A stretch of 64,000 bases of DNA from Pseudisothecium myosuroides (lineage: Eukaryota > Streptophyta > Bryopsida > Hypnales > Lembophyllaceae), in contig OX637287.1 in the NCBI GenBank assembly GCA_951799445.1, positions 34,118,224 to 34,182,223 of the forward strand, given 5' to 3'. Position 1 is the stretch's first letter; each line of letters begins with the position of its first letter. A program made the position numbers and the translations under genes. The notes under the pieces are model-generated. The model did not search any database, was not told the origin of the DNA, and worked only from the letters and a program-made list of their open reading frames with translations. This document shows, in pieces, positions 11,703 to 24,010 of the stretch.

Positions 11703-12494
11703 TAAGGTAGAAACACCCAAAAGTGTCCCTGCTCCCATTCCTGTACCCTAAAGGTCCACTAAATGTGTCCCTAGACATCTGTTAATGTATTTTACACATG
11801 CTTAATTATGATTTGTTGATGAATTTGAAGGACACATACTTAACTCTGATTCGCTGACTGCGGATTTTTGCAGATTTCGGTTCAGGGTGCACCTAAGGTA
11901 GAAGCACCCATTGTCAACCATGACCCATAGTCAACCTGTAGGGTGTTCTATTTCCAACTAAGGCTAAAAAAGCTTGGAATGTGTTTTTTCAAGGTTGGGA
12001 CTAATAAGGTTATGACATATGTCCCAAAGTAGTGAGCAAGAAAGTAGTAAGTAGTAAGCGGGAGAGTAGTTTTGGGATGATCGGAATTGGAAGAGTCTAG
12101 AGATTGGCAATGGGTCATGGGCACTTTTTGGCTCCCAAAATTCACAGTAAATTCAATTTTGGAAATAAAATTATGAGAAATTTACAATCCCCATATTTCC
12201 TATCTTCCTACATGCTAAAAATTTCTTGCGGCTTAAACTACTCATGATTTGCTGAAAAATTCCTTAAATGATCAACTATGGGTGCTTTTACCTTATGAGA
12301 CAATTTCAGTGGTCTAGGGAGCCAACATTTTGAAAAATCATAGAAATTACATACCATATCCGAAAAATCTATTTTTTTTTAATATTCATGATTTTCACTT
12401 GCTAATACTACAAAAATACTACATTTACATTTAGGAAAAATGCCTCCAACTATGTTGAATTGCTAATATTGACGGTTTTGGGTGTTTCCACCAT
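11702..12494. mobile_element. TA-flanked AGGTA-type element, outer of a nested pair
   Basis: The left end is TA then AGGTAGAAACACCCAAAA (from 11705); the right end read inward is TA then TGGTGGAAACACCCAAAA (to about 12492). About 15 bases of the ends match. It contains a second element of the same superfamily (11893-12296), so two insertions are stacked. No coding capacity. Confidence 0.62.
11893..12296. mobile_element. TA-flanked AGGTA-type element, inner (about 400 bp)
   Basis: Inverted ends AGGTAGAAGCACCCATTG and, from the right, AGGTAAAAGCACCCATAG, flanked on both sides by TA. The left half is related to sequence inside element P (35803-35960), which shares the GTCAACC block and the AACTAATAAGRTTRTGAC block. 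Non-coding. Its position inside 11702-12494 shows layered insertion. Confidence 0.72.
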
Positions 12495-13526
12495 ATCACC
12501 CTCAACATTTAAAAATTTTCTTGGACTCAATGGCAGCAATGTTAGTGCCTTTGTAGTGATGTAAACAACAACTTCAAATTGAATGAATGTTGTTTGTAAA
12601 CCCTCTAGTTTTAATGCTTTCTTATTTCATGTTTGTGAGCATGTTTGTTGTGTCCTTGTTATGTCCGTGTATGTTTTAAATACATGATGGTTTCCAATAC
12701 TTTTTCTAAGGTAGTCTGCTCTTACAATTGATTGCCTGTCCAGGGAAGGTAAAATCCTTGAAACAATCTTCAGTTTATCAGTTGTGAAGGATGAAAAATA
12801 CAATTGACATCTAACCTTAGTTGTTTCATATTTTTGTAGCTTTGTAGGATTAGTTTTGAACTTTGAAGTTGCATCACAGTGGTTATTGAAATGTACATCG
12901 TTGGTAAATTGAAGAAAGAAAAAATGTACCTCTATGTCATGATTGCTTTTACAGCATAGTTCAATTTTTAGAGCGTACTTGGTCATGCACATAACTACAT
13001 TGAACTTTAGTCACACGTTGTTAAAAAGCACACCACAACAAATGCATGAAAATGAATTGAATTCCATACATGTTTTCTTTGTACCTTTTTTTCTAATACT
13101 TTTGCTTTCACCTTGCTTTTCAATTCACTTATTTTCCTTATAAAGAACATAGCCTACAAAAACTTGCATTGGCATGGATATTATAAGTAATGATAGAATG
13201 CCATAATACAGACCATTTTAGAAAAATGAAGTAATTATAGGGACCCTTTTATTTTTGCCTTGGAGGTAAATAGCCTCCTAAAAAATACTCCATTGCATAA
13301 CATTGTTAACAGGCTAAATGTCCACCACCTAGGTGGAGGCATAATCCGCCCTTGGATACCTAAGGGTGAAATTCAGTATAAATCCTAGATACATCATTGG
13401 CCGGGTGGCATAGCTTCTGGCTGGGTTCATCAATGGTTATGCTTTGTATCAGGATCCGGTTGCCCTTGAGCCTCTATACAACGTGGAGATTGGGTCCATT
13501 CCTTGTAGCAATGGATTTTTACACGT

Positions 13527-13569
13527 TGGGGGGCTCCTGCTTTGGGGGGGAGCAAAAGGGAGCCCCCCA
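13527..13569. repeat. GC-rich hairpin
   Basis: Arms TGGGGGGCTCC and GGAGCCCCCCA around a 21-base spacer form an 11-bp perfect stem. It is striking in an AT-rich setting. Function unknown; it could be the terminal repeat of a very small insertion. Confidence 0.6.
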
Positions 13570-13635
13570 GCACTAGTTAATAATATTATGTGCCGCATGT
13601 GGTGCACAAAATCCCCATAGAGTGTACCAACCAAG

Positions 13636-13708
13636 AAATGTAGCTTTAAAGTACATGTCTTATTTCACAGAATTCAAAAAATAAGACATGTACTTTAAAG
13701 CTACATTT
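13636..13708. repeat. 28-bp perfect inverted repeat
   Basis: AAATGTAGCTTTAAAGTACA... (13636-13663) is mirrored exactly at 13681-13708 with a 17-base loop. The flanking sequence to the right is related in reverse to about 10640-10720, so this may be the folded end of a dispersed element. Confidence 0.75.
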
Positions 13709-16700
13709 ATGCCTTGAAATGACAAGAACATGTACATTCTAACTATTTAAGGTTCATGAACTGTTTATGGTATTCCTACCTTATTTGGGACTTGGAATTC
13801 ATAGTGAATTGGCTCATAACTTAAAAATCTGAAGTTGGCGAGCAATGCAGCTCTAATCTTTCTTGCTTGTCGTGGGATTGACACTGTGAGGTAGTCTTTG
13901 TGTTTAGTTGATTTGAAGGCAGTTACTTGATTCACGAGCTTGGTTCATGTGTGATGGACTTGCATTGTAAGAGTGCATTTTTGTGCTTGGGTTTTGAGAG
14001 TTTTGGGTTTTGTGTTTGTTCTAGGTTTACTTGCAGCCAGCTGCGCAGAATTGGGAAGTTGCCAGGTGGGTGATAACCGTTAGATAGTCAGTGAGAAGGC
14101 TTTCACTGAAGTGTGCACAAGCTGACTCATCAGCAGCTCGAGTCAACAGACTCACACAAATGATCATTTTCTGGAGTACCTACCCATATCCAATTTTATT
14201 TCTGACCTCCTCGAAACTGTCAAAAAAACATGAGGTTCAATTTGGACCTCTTGGTTCTTTCAGTTTTGCGGCTTAGAAGCAGAAGTTTAATTTCAGTCTT
14301 TGTAGTCCAGGCTCTGAGATTCATGTGAGAAGAGGACCATGTGATGCTCCATGTGAGGACCATGTGCTGGTTAACAAGATTTGTCCATATATGAGTGTGC
14401 AACAATTTATTAATTTTTTTTTCTTTTGGAGAAGGGAGATGTATCCGTCAGGAGAGTGAAACTTAAGCAAATTTTGGCGAGTAAGTTAATGAGGTGAAAA
14501 TATGGTCTGCCGGCAGGTCATTCTTGAATTGCATCTGCTCTCAATCTTTGAGCATTGTGGTTGTTGTTGTCACTCCTTGGACCCAAAAAGATTCTCAAAT
14601 TTTAACAAGATCAACTTTGCATCACCCTCATCATATTGTAGGTTAGCATCATCTCAGTGCTGCTCACATCTTTTATAAATTCATTAGCTTTTTCTGTCAA
14701 ACTGGACTTGTTGCTCCGTTGTGGTGACCGACATCTTACTCGGATTCTTGACATGATTCATAACAGAGTAATTCCATTCGTAGCTGCATAGCTGAAGATG
14801 AGTTTCCCATCAGTGTCTGATTATGAGCAGCACTGTGATTTCCTTCTAAAGTGACAGTCTAATCTTTCAAAAGACTTCTGCTATTACAATACTGTTGTCT
14901 TCTTAGATGCTTTTTATAATTTCAGAGCTTATTTCATCTCCAATCAAAGAAGATTTGGTAAGAGGATAATTGGCACTACGAAAATACTCTCTGAAATGAC
15001 TGAAATCACTAATAATGTTCTCGTTGTGAATGAAGTGCACTTGCATATTAGCATTCAAAATTATCTCCAGATCCCCCCCTCATCTCCATTAACCCTGGAA
15101 CACCACACCACAGTGATGAATGACTTTCAAAGTTTGTGCAGAATCGAGGAATGCAGTTATTCATCCTACCACAACATAGTTTTCAGCTGATGATCACAGC
15201 AGATGATCACCTGTCATTTCAGTATTAAACATACTATCAAAATTATCTCTACACCACTTTCTTTACCCTGTGAGCAGTGAGCACTATACAGTTGATGTCC
15301 AAGTGTGAGGATCTCCATCAGCACAATTCCAAATGCATAACTTACACAACGCAGCACGACTCCAAATGCAAAACATACTCTTCTCCATCAGCATAGAAAT
15401 CCCATGCCTTGGTCTCTGGAGAACACTCACATGGGTTCCAGCACAACTAACTTACACCTTCTGCAACTTGGAGGGAAATGCTTGTTAACAGTTGTTTGTT
15501 CTCTATCCTGCTCAGCAGATTCTCTGAGGGACGTAAGCTTACCAGACTACTCACCTGAAGAGTTACAACTGCAACGGCACAACGTAAGCATTGAGTCATT
15601 GATTGATTGATTTAGTTATTGAGTTCATCAATAAGCACGTGAATAAGGTCACCTTGAATCATCTTTTGTTATAACTTACTGTCTCTCATCTATAAATCAT
15701 CCAAATCTGATGTCAAATCTTCACCATGCTGTCACCATGCTGTCATTCATTGTGCAAACCCTCATCACTTGTCAACAGCTCTGTTGCAAGGGGATTTGAT
15801 ATGCACAGTAAGTTGAGCACTTAGCAGCAAAGCAATTGTTGCTAAGGGTTAGATTTGGTGCACCTGGACCTAACTTAGAAGAGATACCAAGGACATCATC
15901 CAGGTTTTATCTGTGAAAATATTCTCTCAGACACTAATATTACTGCAGGATGGTTAGACCAAGTACTGATCAAATCCATTTTCTGATCATCATGTAGCAG
16001 AAATAATTGATCTGCAAAGATTATATTTGAATGAATTAGCCAACCTTGAGTGTTCTCATTTACCCTGTTTCTGAAATTGTTTCACTGTTTGCTTGATTTC
16101 TGCCTCCGTGCCCCAGGATCACTCCCATGTAATTAATGTAACACCTGAGAACAGGAACAACTATTATCAGAGGTATGCATAAATTATACCTTGCATCATG
16201 TATTCTCAAATTTCAAGCATATGTTTGGAATACATTTCTGAGGCCCTAGTTATCTATTCTAAACTATTCTTAATTATAAGCTTGGAACTATAAATGAAAC
16301 CCTAGATTTGTTCTCAACCTGTTTTTTTAAATTCACAAGAAAGCTTAACCGACTCCCAAACTGTGAGTCCCTAAGTTAGCTATTTTGAGAATTTCCCCTG
16401 TTGAGATCCAGCAACTGCCTGCTGCTGCTGAAAGGCCTCTGCAACACACAAGTTACTTGACCTGCAATGCTTAACAAACTGGACAGTGGATAGGATTTTG
16501 AATGGCTGAGACTCTTTCAGACAGAAAACTGAAATGCTCCACTTGCTTATGGATTGCACAATGAGTGACGGTGCTGGCCATGACCAGAACAGACAGACAT
16601 TCCAACAACCGTTAGCTCCAACCAAAATTCAGTTGGTTCATGATTTTAATTTAATAACCAAAGTTACCAAAGTAACCGAAGTTAAATATGCACTAATGGT

Positions 16701-16841
16701 ACAGTCAGTTGTGGGTAAATGTATATCAAATTTACTTGATGTGCACGACAGTAATAGTAAGCTTAAGTTAGTCAATCAGACAAAGATCTTGTTGAATTAG
16801 GTCTGAGGATTAATAGCCCACCTTCCACAAAGAGAGAAGTT

Positions 16842-16933
16842 TTTTTTGTTTTTTTTCATAAATGGTGACCATTGCATTGCATTAAAAAACACAAGAGAAA
16901 ATACATTCGATCCGGCTCAAGCGGAAGGTCTAA
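16842..16933 (-). mobile_element. 5'-truncated LINE 3' end (reverse)
   Basis: The poly-T run (16840-16856) is a poly(A) tail on the minus strand. The adjacent ATGGTGACCATTGCATTGCATT resembles ATGGAAACCATTGTATTAAG beside the poly-T at 47091, so both are 3' ends of one LINE family. The 15-bp duplication on either side of the nested block is its target site. Confidence 0.68.
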
Positions 16934-17123
16934 CTAAGGTAGGAGGCTTGAACTCCAACTGGGCATTAAAAGCGAACATTACTCAGAGGTACATTTTGCT
17001 TTCTTCAGTGTACCAAGTATGCACATTTCAGGAGGTGGTCGCTTTGGATGACCACTTTTTTCCAACTTCAAAAATTTGTAACTAATTCCACAAAGGTACA
17101 AAAAATATGAAACGACTTGGGTT

Positions 17124-20100
17124 AGATGTCAATACAATAAGATACCTAGGCCCAACCCAACCTTCCCTTGACTCAAAGAAAAAAGGTCTTTTCATCCGAT
17201 TCTGAGAAAGAGGACGGAAATGACATGGAATCGGCATGCTCGCCAGAGCAACGGACTCAATGATAGAGTCTGGGCTCATTATTTCAATCCTAAACATTAG
17301 AGGGGCAGGGGTTGGAACAAGAGGCTCCACCAAACAAGTTCATATTAGACGCTTGTTTGAACCCATGAAAAACCAACCACAAATCATTATGTTACAAGAA
17401 CATTGGATGAGTGGGGATAGGTGTAAGATGAGAAGCCGTAGTCTACCTTTCCCTAGTGGATATAGGGCATGTAACCCGCCTTCAAAGCGGATGGAGAGGC
17501 TGGAAGGTAGCGTGCAGGCACAAGCATCTTAGTCAACAAAAAACTATCTTCTCAAGTTACAAAGGAGAGCTAGGGGCTTATTAAGGAGGGTAGGGCTCAA
17601 TTCATCACCCTCCAATCTAGTCCTAAACACTTAGTGACTATCATAAATATTTATGCACCAAGTACATCTACAGAAAGGTGCTCACTATAGCAAGAGATCG
17701 TGGAAGCCAACTTAGATGGCGACTCCTTTATATTGGAAGGGGATTTCAATATGGTGGAAATGGATAGCGACCGTAGGGGTAGCACTAGATATTGCACCAC
17801 CCCTAATAGAAGGGAGAAGGTGGCTTAGTCAAGGCTCATGAACCACTATGGTTTAGAGGACTCTTGGCAGTCAGACAACTTCCGCAAAGGGTCAAACAAA
17901 AGTTACACATGGGACAACAATAGAGTGGCAGAGGCACAAAGGTGTGCTAGGATTGATCGCTTATATGTGTCAATATCACTACAAAATGAAGAATGGGGGA
18001 TAGATATCCACCCGCATACCAAGCTATCTGACCATACACCAGTTACCCTCCAGCTCCTACCATGCCTACAAAGGCCCCCCAAAAGGGAATTCTTGCAAAT
18101 AGAAATCCTTCGTAGTCAAGCGGTTAAGGACAAATTGGAGGCGGAATGGGCAAAAGTGGCAAAAGTAGAGGAGGTCTCATGGATGGATTGGGTAGAAGGG
18201 GCTCAAACAAGGGTTTTGCTAGAGGCTAGCAAAATTAGCAAGGAAAGGAGAGTAGAAAAATACAAAAAGGGAAATGCGGCATTAAGGGTGATACGGGAGG
18301 AGGAGACCCACCTCTCTAGCCATCATGGGGATGGACTCTATCAAGACACTAGACTCGGCCAGAACCGCACTATATGAAATTACCTTAGACTTGTTAGATA
18401 TTGAATATCATGTAGTGTCTGCTAGGTGGCTCAAAAATGGGGATAGGTGTACAAAGGAATTCTTCCAAGTATTCCGAGACTCCAACAAAAGAGCCAACAT
18501 ATCCCAACTCTTGGTGGATGGGGATACTATAACTAGTCAAGGGGACAAATCAAAGGCCATCACGGAGTTCTATACCAAACTATACACAGCAAAACCAGAG
18601 ACAATGGAGGTTTTCACAGCAAAAGAAACAATATTGAGCAGTGTCCCTTCCACGGGTTCCATTTCACATAATGCGGCGCTTAAGAAGGAGCTCACCTTGC
18701 TAGAGGTTCAAGACGCCATAAATGAGTTATCAACTGAGAAAGCCGCCGGAGAGGATGGAATCCCCACTGACTTCTTCAAATCTTGCACGGATGCGGTACA
18801 GGGTGAATTGTTTGAAGCAATGAAAGAAGTCTTAAGGATTGGGGAGCTAACTCAAGGGCATAATAAGGGCATTATTGCCCTGATACCAAAACGAGGAGAT
18901 ACAAGCCTCATCAAGAATTACCGACCTATCACCTTACTTTCTTCATTCTATAAGTTGGTTGCAAAGATCTTGGCACTTCGCTTGCAAACCATACTTCCAA
19001 AAATTGTAAGGCCAAATCAAATAGGATTCGTTCAAGGAAGATGCATCCTTGACAATGTATTCTTGGCACAAGAAGCTATGCATTATGTAGAGGAGTCGAG
19101 ACAAGATCTTACCTTATTACTCCTTGATTTTGAAAAAGCATACAACCGCAGCTTTTGGCCTTTCATGGAAGCCATTTTGAGAAAAAGAGGATTCCATGAG
19201 GAGTTCATTAAAGGAGTTATGGCTCTGTATAAGAATGCCTCCTCCTCAATGCTGATAAATGGTAAAGTAGGGGAGGTGTTTGATTTATCACGATCAGTAA
19301 GACAAGGTTGCCCATTGGCCCCTTTCCTATTCATAGTGGCTTTGGATGCGTTAGAACATATGTTGACAAATGAGAGATATGGTATAAAAGGTCTCAGACT
19401 CCCAGGGGGAGTAGAACTCCTAGATGCCTATTTTGCAGATGACGCCGCACTATATCCCGAGGGCACAGAGACACACTTAAACAAAGTCTTTGAAGTTTTG
19501 ACAACCTTTTGCTTAGCAACGGGTTCCAAAATTAATTGGGACTAATCGGCCGCCATATAGGCATCTAGTATTCCCAAATCTACGGCATAGGAGGAGGAAA
19601 TGGGGCTCAAATGGATACCAAAGGGGCAAGGTGTAAGGTATCTAGGGCCATTAATAGGATTTCACCTTCCCCCGGACACCAACATAATCCCGTTGATCAC
19701 ATCCCTTCGAAAGAAATTAGGACATTGGGCAGCAAAATCAATTTCTCTAGCTGGGAGGGTTCTTATATGTAATCAAGTTCTATTAGCAACATGTTGGTAT
19801 ATGGCGGCTTGTTGTGGTATTTCACTCAATAATTGCGATCTCATCCGGAGTCTCATGAGAACATATGTATGGACGGGTAGGGAAGAAGGAGGATGCGCGA
19901 CTAGGGTGCAATGGAATGCGTGCATTCTTCCCCTCTCAGAAGGGAGAATCAAACCTATTGACCCACAAATCCAAACTCAGGCCCTACTAGCAAAGATGGT
20001 GGTTAGGGGCCTTTTTCCAAGCAATGAACCATGGAAAATCCTACTGAGGTACAAGATAGACACTAGCAGGCCATTAGGGGACTCTAAGTGGCAAGAATCT

Positions 20101-21644
20101 CCCAATTGGCTATTCTATAGGAAAGGAGTGAGGAAAAACAATCATTCTTCACTCACAGACGCTTGTTTAAAAGCATTTATAGTAGTTAGAGGCAATTTGA
20201 CAATTCTTGAACCTCAAGAGTCACATGACATCTTGAGGCAGCTGCTATTTGTTAATCCACTAATCCTAGAGGAGGAAAATACCCCTTTAGGTATGGGGGA
20301 GAACCGAGGATTACACTTGTGGGCCAGAGAGGGCATTGAGAGAGTCACAAATGTGTGGAAAAAAGAGTCAGAGGATTGGCTTTCTTCTCAACAAATTCAA
20401 GATATTTTACCTAGGAAGGGAGCAGTCACAGAAAAGAGAAGGACGAGAAGGATCAAGTTGATATCGCATATCCCTTGGGATCCAAAAGGAAGAAATAGAG
20501 ATTGGAGTAAGGGAAAATGGCTTTTTGTCCCAGGGACAAACCACTTTTACCATATTACACATCCAGATCTTCTAGAGGCTCCAGTTTCATGTTTCTCTTG
20601 GAACAAAGAAACTGGCATTTTATCAGAATCAAGAGTAGCCAATCTTCCAACAAGAGGACTCAAAACAACTCGGGTGGTCATTTGGAATGCCCAAGCATGA
20701 TCATTTTCAGAGTGCAATCCTAAAGAGGCTCCCAAATACCCTAACACGGTATGGGTCCTCAATAGGCAAGCTATAGAGGATCTCACATGGGACCCTGGAG
20801 AGTGGAGATAGAAAAAAATAGGCTGTATGAAAGAAGTGCCTTTTTATTGCTATACATCAAAGAGGGGGTACAAGCAAAGATTAACAGTAGTGGGAGTAAT
20901 GTCCTCCGGGGTTAGACTACTCAAAGACAAACAATACTCGGAGCATGAAATCAAAAAGGTGTTCCAATCCTTATGACACAACTCTAGACCAAAGAAGCAA
21001 GCGACATTCTTATGGACACTTCTCAATAGAGGAGTTGTTACAGGAGAATGGCTCAGCTGGAGGGTACCTGGCTCCATCACATGATGTTCGGCATGTCCTA
21101 ATCCTATGGAGACTATCCAACACCTCTTCTGGGAGTGCCCACACACCCGGGAGTTATGGGATAGAGTAAATAGCCTTGCAGACACTGTCCAAGCTCCGAG
21201 ATTTCAAAACTTGGGGCAAGCGCTACTCGGCAACATAAAAGTTAATTGTACTGGAAACATAGAATTTTTTTTCTTTGATAAACAACCTTGGGACATTCTT
21301 AGATGTTTCCTAATTTGGTTTGTTTGGACGGATAGATGCAATAAGAGATATGCAGATGAAGCAGTGAATAGAGAGAGAGTACTTACCTCTACTTGGATAG
21401 CAACACTCCACGCGGGTGTTGCTATCTGGCGTCATATTTGTAGTGTCATCAAAGACCCTGAGTCTCTTGATTTGATTCAAAGGGCCTTCCACATGGAATG
21501 GTCCCCGCTTTTTTGTACCAATGGGAATGGAAGATGGAACTATATGGTTCCCTTTTTGTTTTGTGACTCGCAAATGTAAGTTTTTTAATGTGAAGGGGGC
21601 AGATGCTCCCCACCCAGCCCTTTTGGCTTTCACGAGATGTCAAT
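17124..21644 (+). mobile_element. L1-like non-LTR retrotransposon with 10-bp target duplication
   Basis: AGATGTCAAT flanks the element (17124-17133 and 21635-21644). The homologous MITE at 7499-7833 has the single equivalent AGATGCCAAT, an empty site. The body (17134-21634, 4.5 kb) holds endonuclease, reverse transcriptase and a C-terminal zinc-finger region, all in plus orientation. There is only about 100 bp before the endonuclease and no ORF1, so the copy is 5' truncated or belongs to an ORF2-only lineage. The 3' end (CTTTTGGCTTTCACG) has no poly(A) tail, unlike the two LINE fragments elsewhere in the window. Confidence 0.9.
17236..21579 (+). pseudogene. decayed LINE ORF2 (endonuclease, reverse transcriptase, zf-RVT)
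   Basis: About 1440 codons that once encoded the single polyprotein driving target-primed reverse transcription. In order: an AP-endonuclease-like domain (from 17275, ILNIRGAG then QPQIIMLQEHW; LEGDFNM near 17736; end motif KLSDHTPV at about 18020); reverse transcriptase (LIKNYRPITLL, QIGFVQGRCILDN, LDFEKAYN, VRQGCPLAP, and the FADD active site at about 19432); then a region with GVRYLG and the zinc knuckle C-x2-C-x7-H-x4-C at about 21085-21140, followed by HTRELW. It is dead: eleven in-frame stops (17508, 17571, 17688, 17826, 19543, 19558, 19588, 20698, 20809, 20974, 21082) and two frame changes, near 17480-17500 and 18300-18345. The usual AYD of motif A reads AYN. The inferred original codon for every stop is TGG, CAA or CGA. 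Confidence 0.92.
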
Positions 21645-22065
21645 TCCACTTGTCTTTCAAGGAAAATTACTGAAATATATTTCAAGATGTATTACCTCCC
21701 AAAATTCAGTTTCAGCGCTTAGATGGTTGCTTTATGGACCTCCTACCTTAAGGACAAAGAGAGAAGTTAAGCAGCTAGTTTGTGAAAGCCCAATGGACTA
21801 AGTGGAGGAAAATTTGGTGAAGAGATTTCAAGAGAGTGTTTTTTTATTAGTTACTATGAAATTATACACGGTAATCTTCATACACGGTACTATTGTACTC
21901 CATAACTACATAGGTTTTTTTTTTGTCAACAGTGGATGAGAAGACATTTTGTCAAGAACTAACTCCTGGCAAAGCAAGGAAACGTCAAAGAAGCTGATGA
22001 AGATTGCCTACAAGCAGTGCATGAAATCCACAACAGAACCATACATTGTGGACAAATTCAACACT

Positions 22066-22981
22066 TTAACCCCTAAAGGCCCAAGGCATTTTTTGGCTCC
22101 GAAACGTCTGAAAACTGCCATTTCTGTTGCAATCACTCCCTAAACCAAAAAAAACTTTTTTTTAGAATCTAACCATAGGATCTTGGACTTCACTTGTCTT
22201 AGATCATGTGGTAAAAATTTCATGAAGTTTGACTTCACGGATTGGAAGATATTAGCATTTGAAGTTGGAAAAAGAAGTTTTTTGAACTCTAGATTGCAAT
22301 TTCAGATGACTTTGACGGCCATTTGTGGATTTTTTTTGCACTACACACCATAAAGTTAAAAAAATTTATGTTGAACATTTGAGTTGAGAGTCGGGGGAAA
22401 AAATTTCAAAATGTCAAAACTTGATTTTCACACATAAATAAATTGTTCAGTAGAAGTAGGTCCAAAATTGAACAAAACACTAAATCTTCAATAGCTCTTA
22501 GATGGAATTAAAAAACCATAATCCCAACGATGGGATTGTTCTTGTAAACAAACTTAACCTTTAAAAAAAAAAAAATTGAAAAAATTTGAAAATTGCATTC
22601 AAAAATGAATTTTATAAGTTGTTTTTTGAAGAAGACGCTTAGATTGCCTGAAAAACAAGATTGTCCATAACTTTCTCATTTTTAGTTCAAATAGAATGAA
22701 TCAAAGCTTCAGATGTAGACAAAAACATAATCTTCGAGGAAAAAGTTAAAAATTTAAAAAAATCATTTTTTTTTCCTGCCCGGCGAACTGCTTTTTTGAC
22801 TTCGGGTGGCATAACTTTTGCTCCTACACACCGATTTTAAAAAAATTATATTTTTAGAAAGCTAATGTGATTTCCTATCTTCAAAAAAAGTTTCAAAAAA
22901 TCAGGTCGAAATTTCAGGTCGCACAAGCCTGCCCGATATCCCAAGTGTCCCCCGAGGGGACTTTGGGCCTTTAGGGGTTAA
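22066..22981. mobile_element. TTAA element D (916 bp)
   Basis: Bounded by TTAA (22066-22069, 22978-22981) with the best-preserved ends in the window: TTAACCCCTAAAGGCCCAA is perfect at both termini. The body is a sister of element B (TGAAAAACAAGATTGTCCATAACTTTCTC block, the CCTGCCCGGCGAACTGC stretch, the GCCTGCCC near the right end). No coding capacity. Confidence 0.9.
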
Positions 22982-23088
22982 TTGTTGTCAACTTACCTTT
23001 CAAGAAGTTATTGTCAAGTACAAGATAAAATGTGTCATTCTTTGAACCAGAACTTATCAATTTATGTCAAATTTCACTTGAATGTGGG

Positions 23089-24010
23089 TTAACCCCTATA
23101 CTTCCTTGACTATGTTTTCACCAAAAACGCTCCAAAACTGCCATTTAGTACAAGTACCAATTTTTGGAAAAAAAATCATTTGTAACTGTAGGGTCTTACT
23201 GTATGCTAGTTTTAAAAGATGTGGAAAAAATTTCAGAATTTTTCACAATGCGGATTGGAAGATATTTGCGTTTAAATTGGCAGAAATCCTTTTTTTGTCC
23301 CTGCAAAAAACAGGGCAGCTGCTGACTTCACAAGGTCACATTTGTATGAAAAAATGTCCAAAATGGTGGTGCTTCTTTGAATTCTTTTCCTAAACAAGTT
23401 TGCTACATGCTTAAAAAAATTTTAATCATTTGAAATCGTACAACATATAGGAAAAAAATAGTAAGTAGAAAGAAGTAGAGAATGTTTCAAAATACAAAAT
23501 TGTTAAGGATTTAATTATGGAATTGAAAAATGTCAATTCCAATGGTTGTAATGTTGCTATAAACAATCTACATCCTACAATTTTATTTTTTTCAAAAAAT
23601 ATTGAAAATAAAGTGAAATAAACGACTTCAAAGTTTATTTTAGAGTAGGGAATCCGTAACTAACCGCAAACTAAAATTCCTCATAACTTTTGATCCATTG
23701 ATCGAAACGGAATGATTCAAAGCTTTCCACAAATATATAAATCTAGAAAACCAATTTCAAATTTTTGTTTTTGAAAAAGTGATTTTTTCTGATCTGCCCG
23801 GATTGCCCAAGTTAAGAAACAAACAACATATTAGGCCATAACTTTTGACTCATATTTTCAAATGTCTTGAAATTTAGTGCACAAGAAAGATATTCCTCGT
23901 CCCCACCTTCTATTAAAATTTCAGCCTGAAACATGTAAATTTCTAATCACAAGTACTTGCCCAAAATTGCTATGTTGCTAAAAATAACAAACTAGTCCTT
24001 TAGAGGTTAA
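23089..24010. mobile_element. TTAA element E (922 bp)
   Basis: TTAA at 23089-23092 and 24007-24010; ends TTAACCCCTATACTTCCTTG and, from the right, TTAACCTCTAAAGGACTAG. It belongs to the subfamily with G, L, M and N: the left end carries ATGTTTTCACCAAAAACGCTCC, and internal copies of CATAACTTTTGA lie near 23690 and 23838. It preserves an uninterrupted version of the site where the Mutator-like element entered G. Non-coding. Confidence 0.85.

Larger units (their letters stand above)
12495..16826. other. long stretch without a recognisable gene
   Basis: I see no coding exon, RNA gene or full transposon here. A degenerate AGGTA-type MITE may occupy 12714-12980 (AGGTAGTCTGCTCTTACAATTG on the left, a weak inverted match on the right). 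Between about 13860 and 16800 the base composition is more balanced and resembles transcribed or formerly genic DNA, but all frames are short and match nothing I know. Confidence 0.45.
16934..21751. mobile_element. TA-flanked AGGTA-type MITE split by a LINE
   Basis: Ends AAGGTAGGAGG (from 16936) and CCTCCTACCTT (to 21749), flanked by TA on both sides. The MITE portions are 16936-17133 and 21635-21749. The junction parts match 7675-7830, including ACTAATTCC(A/G)CAAAG and ATATGAAACGACTTGGGTTAGATG. Confidence 0.8.
16827..21768. mobile_element. three-layer nested insertion
   Basis: ACAAAGAGAGAAGTT occurs exactly at 16827-16841 and 21754-21768, a 15-bp target duplication around the whole block. 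Inside lie a minus-oriented LINE 3' fragment (16842-16933), a TA-flanked MITE (16934-21751), and within that MITE an L1-like LINE with its own 10-bp duplication. The order of insertion is therefore LINE fragment, then MITE, then LINE. Confidence 0.82.

Noticed and set aside
17236..21579. Stop codon reassignment (TAG as Trp) in the LINE
   Set aside because: TAA and TGA stops and two frame changes also occur, and the dehydrogenase gene uses TAG as its normal terminator. Decay is simpler.
21769..22065. Possible exon at 21949-22143
   Set aside because: The frame runs into the left end of TTAA element D and has no recognisable domain.
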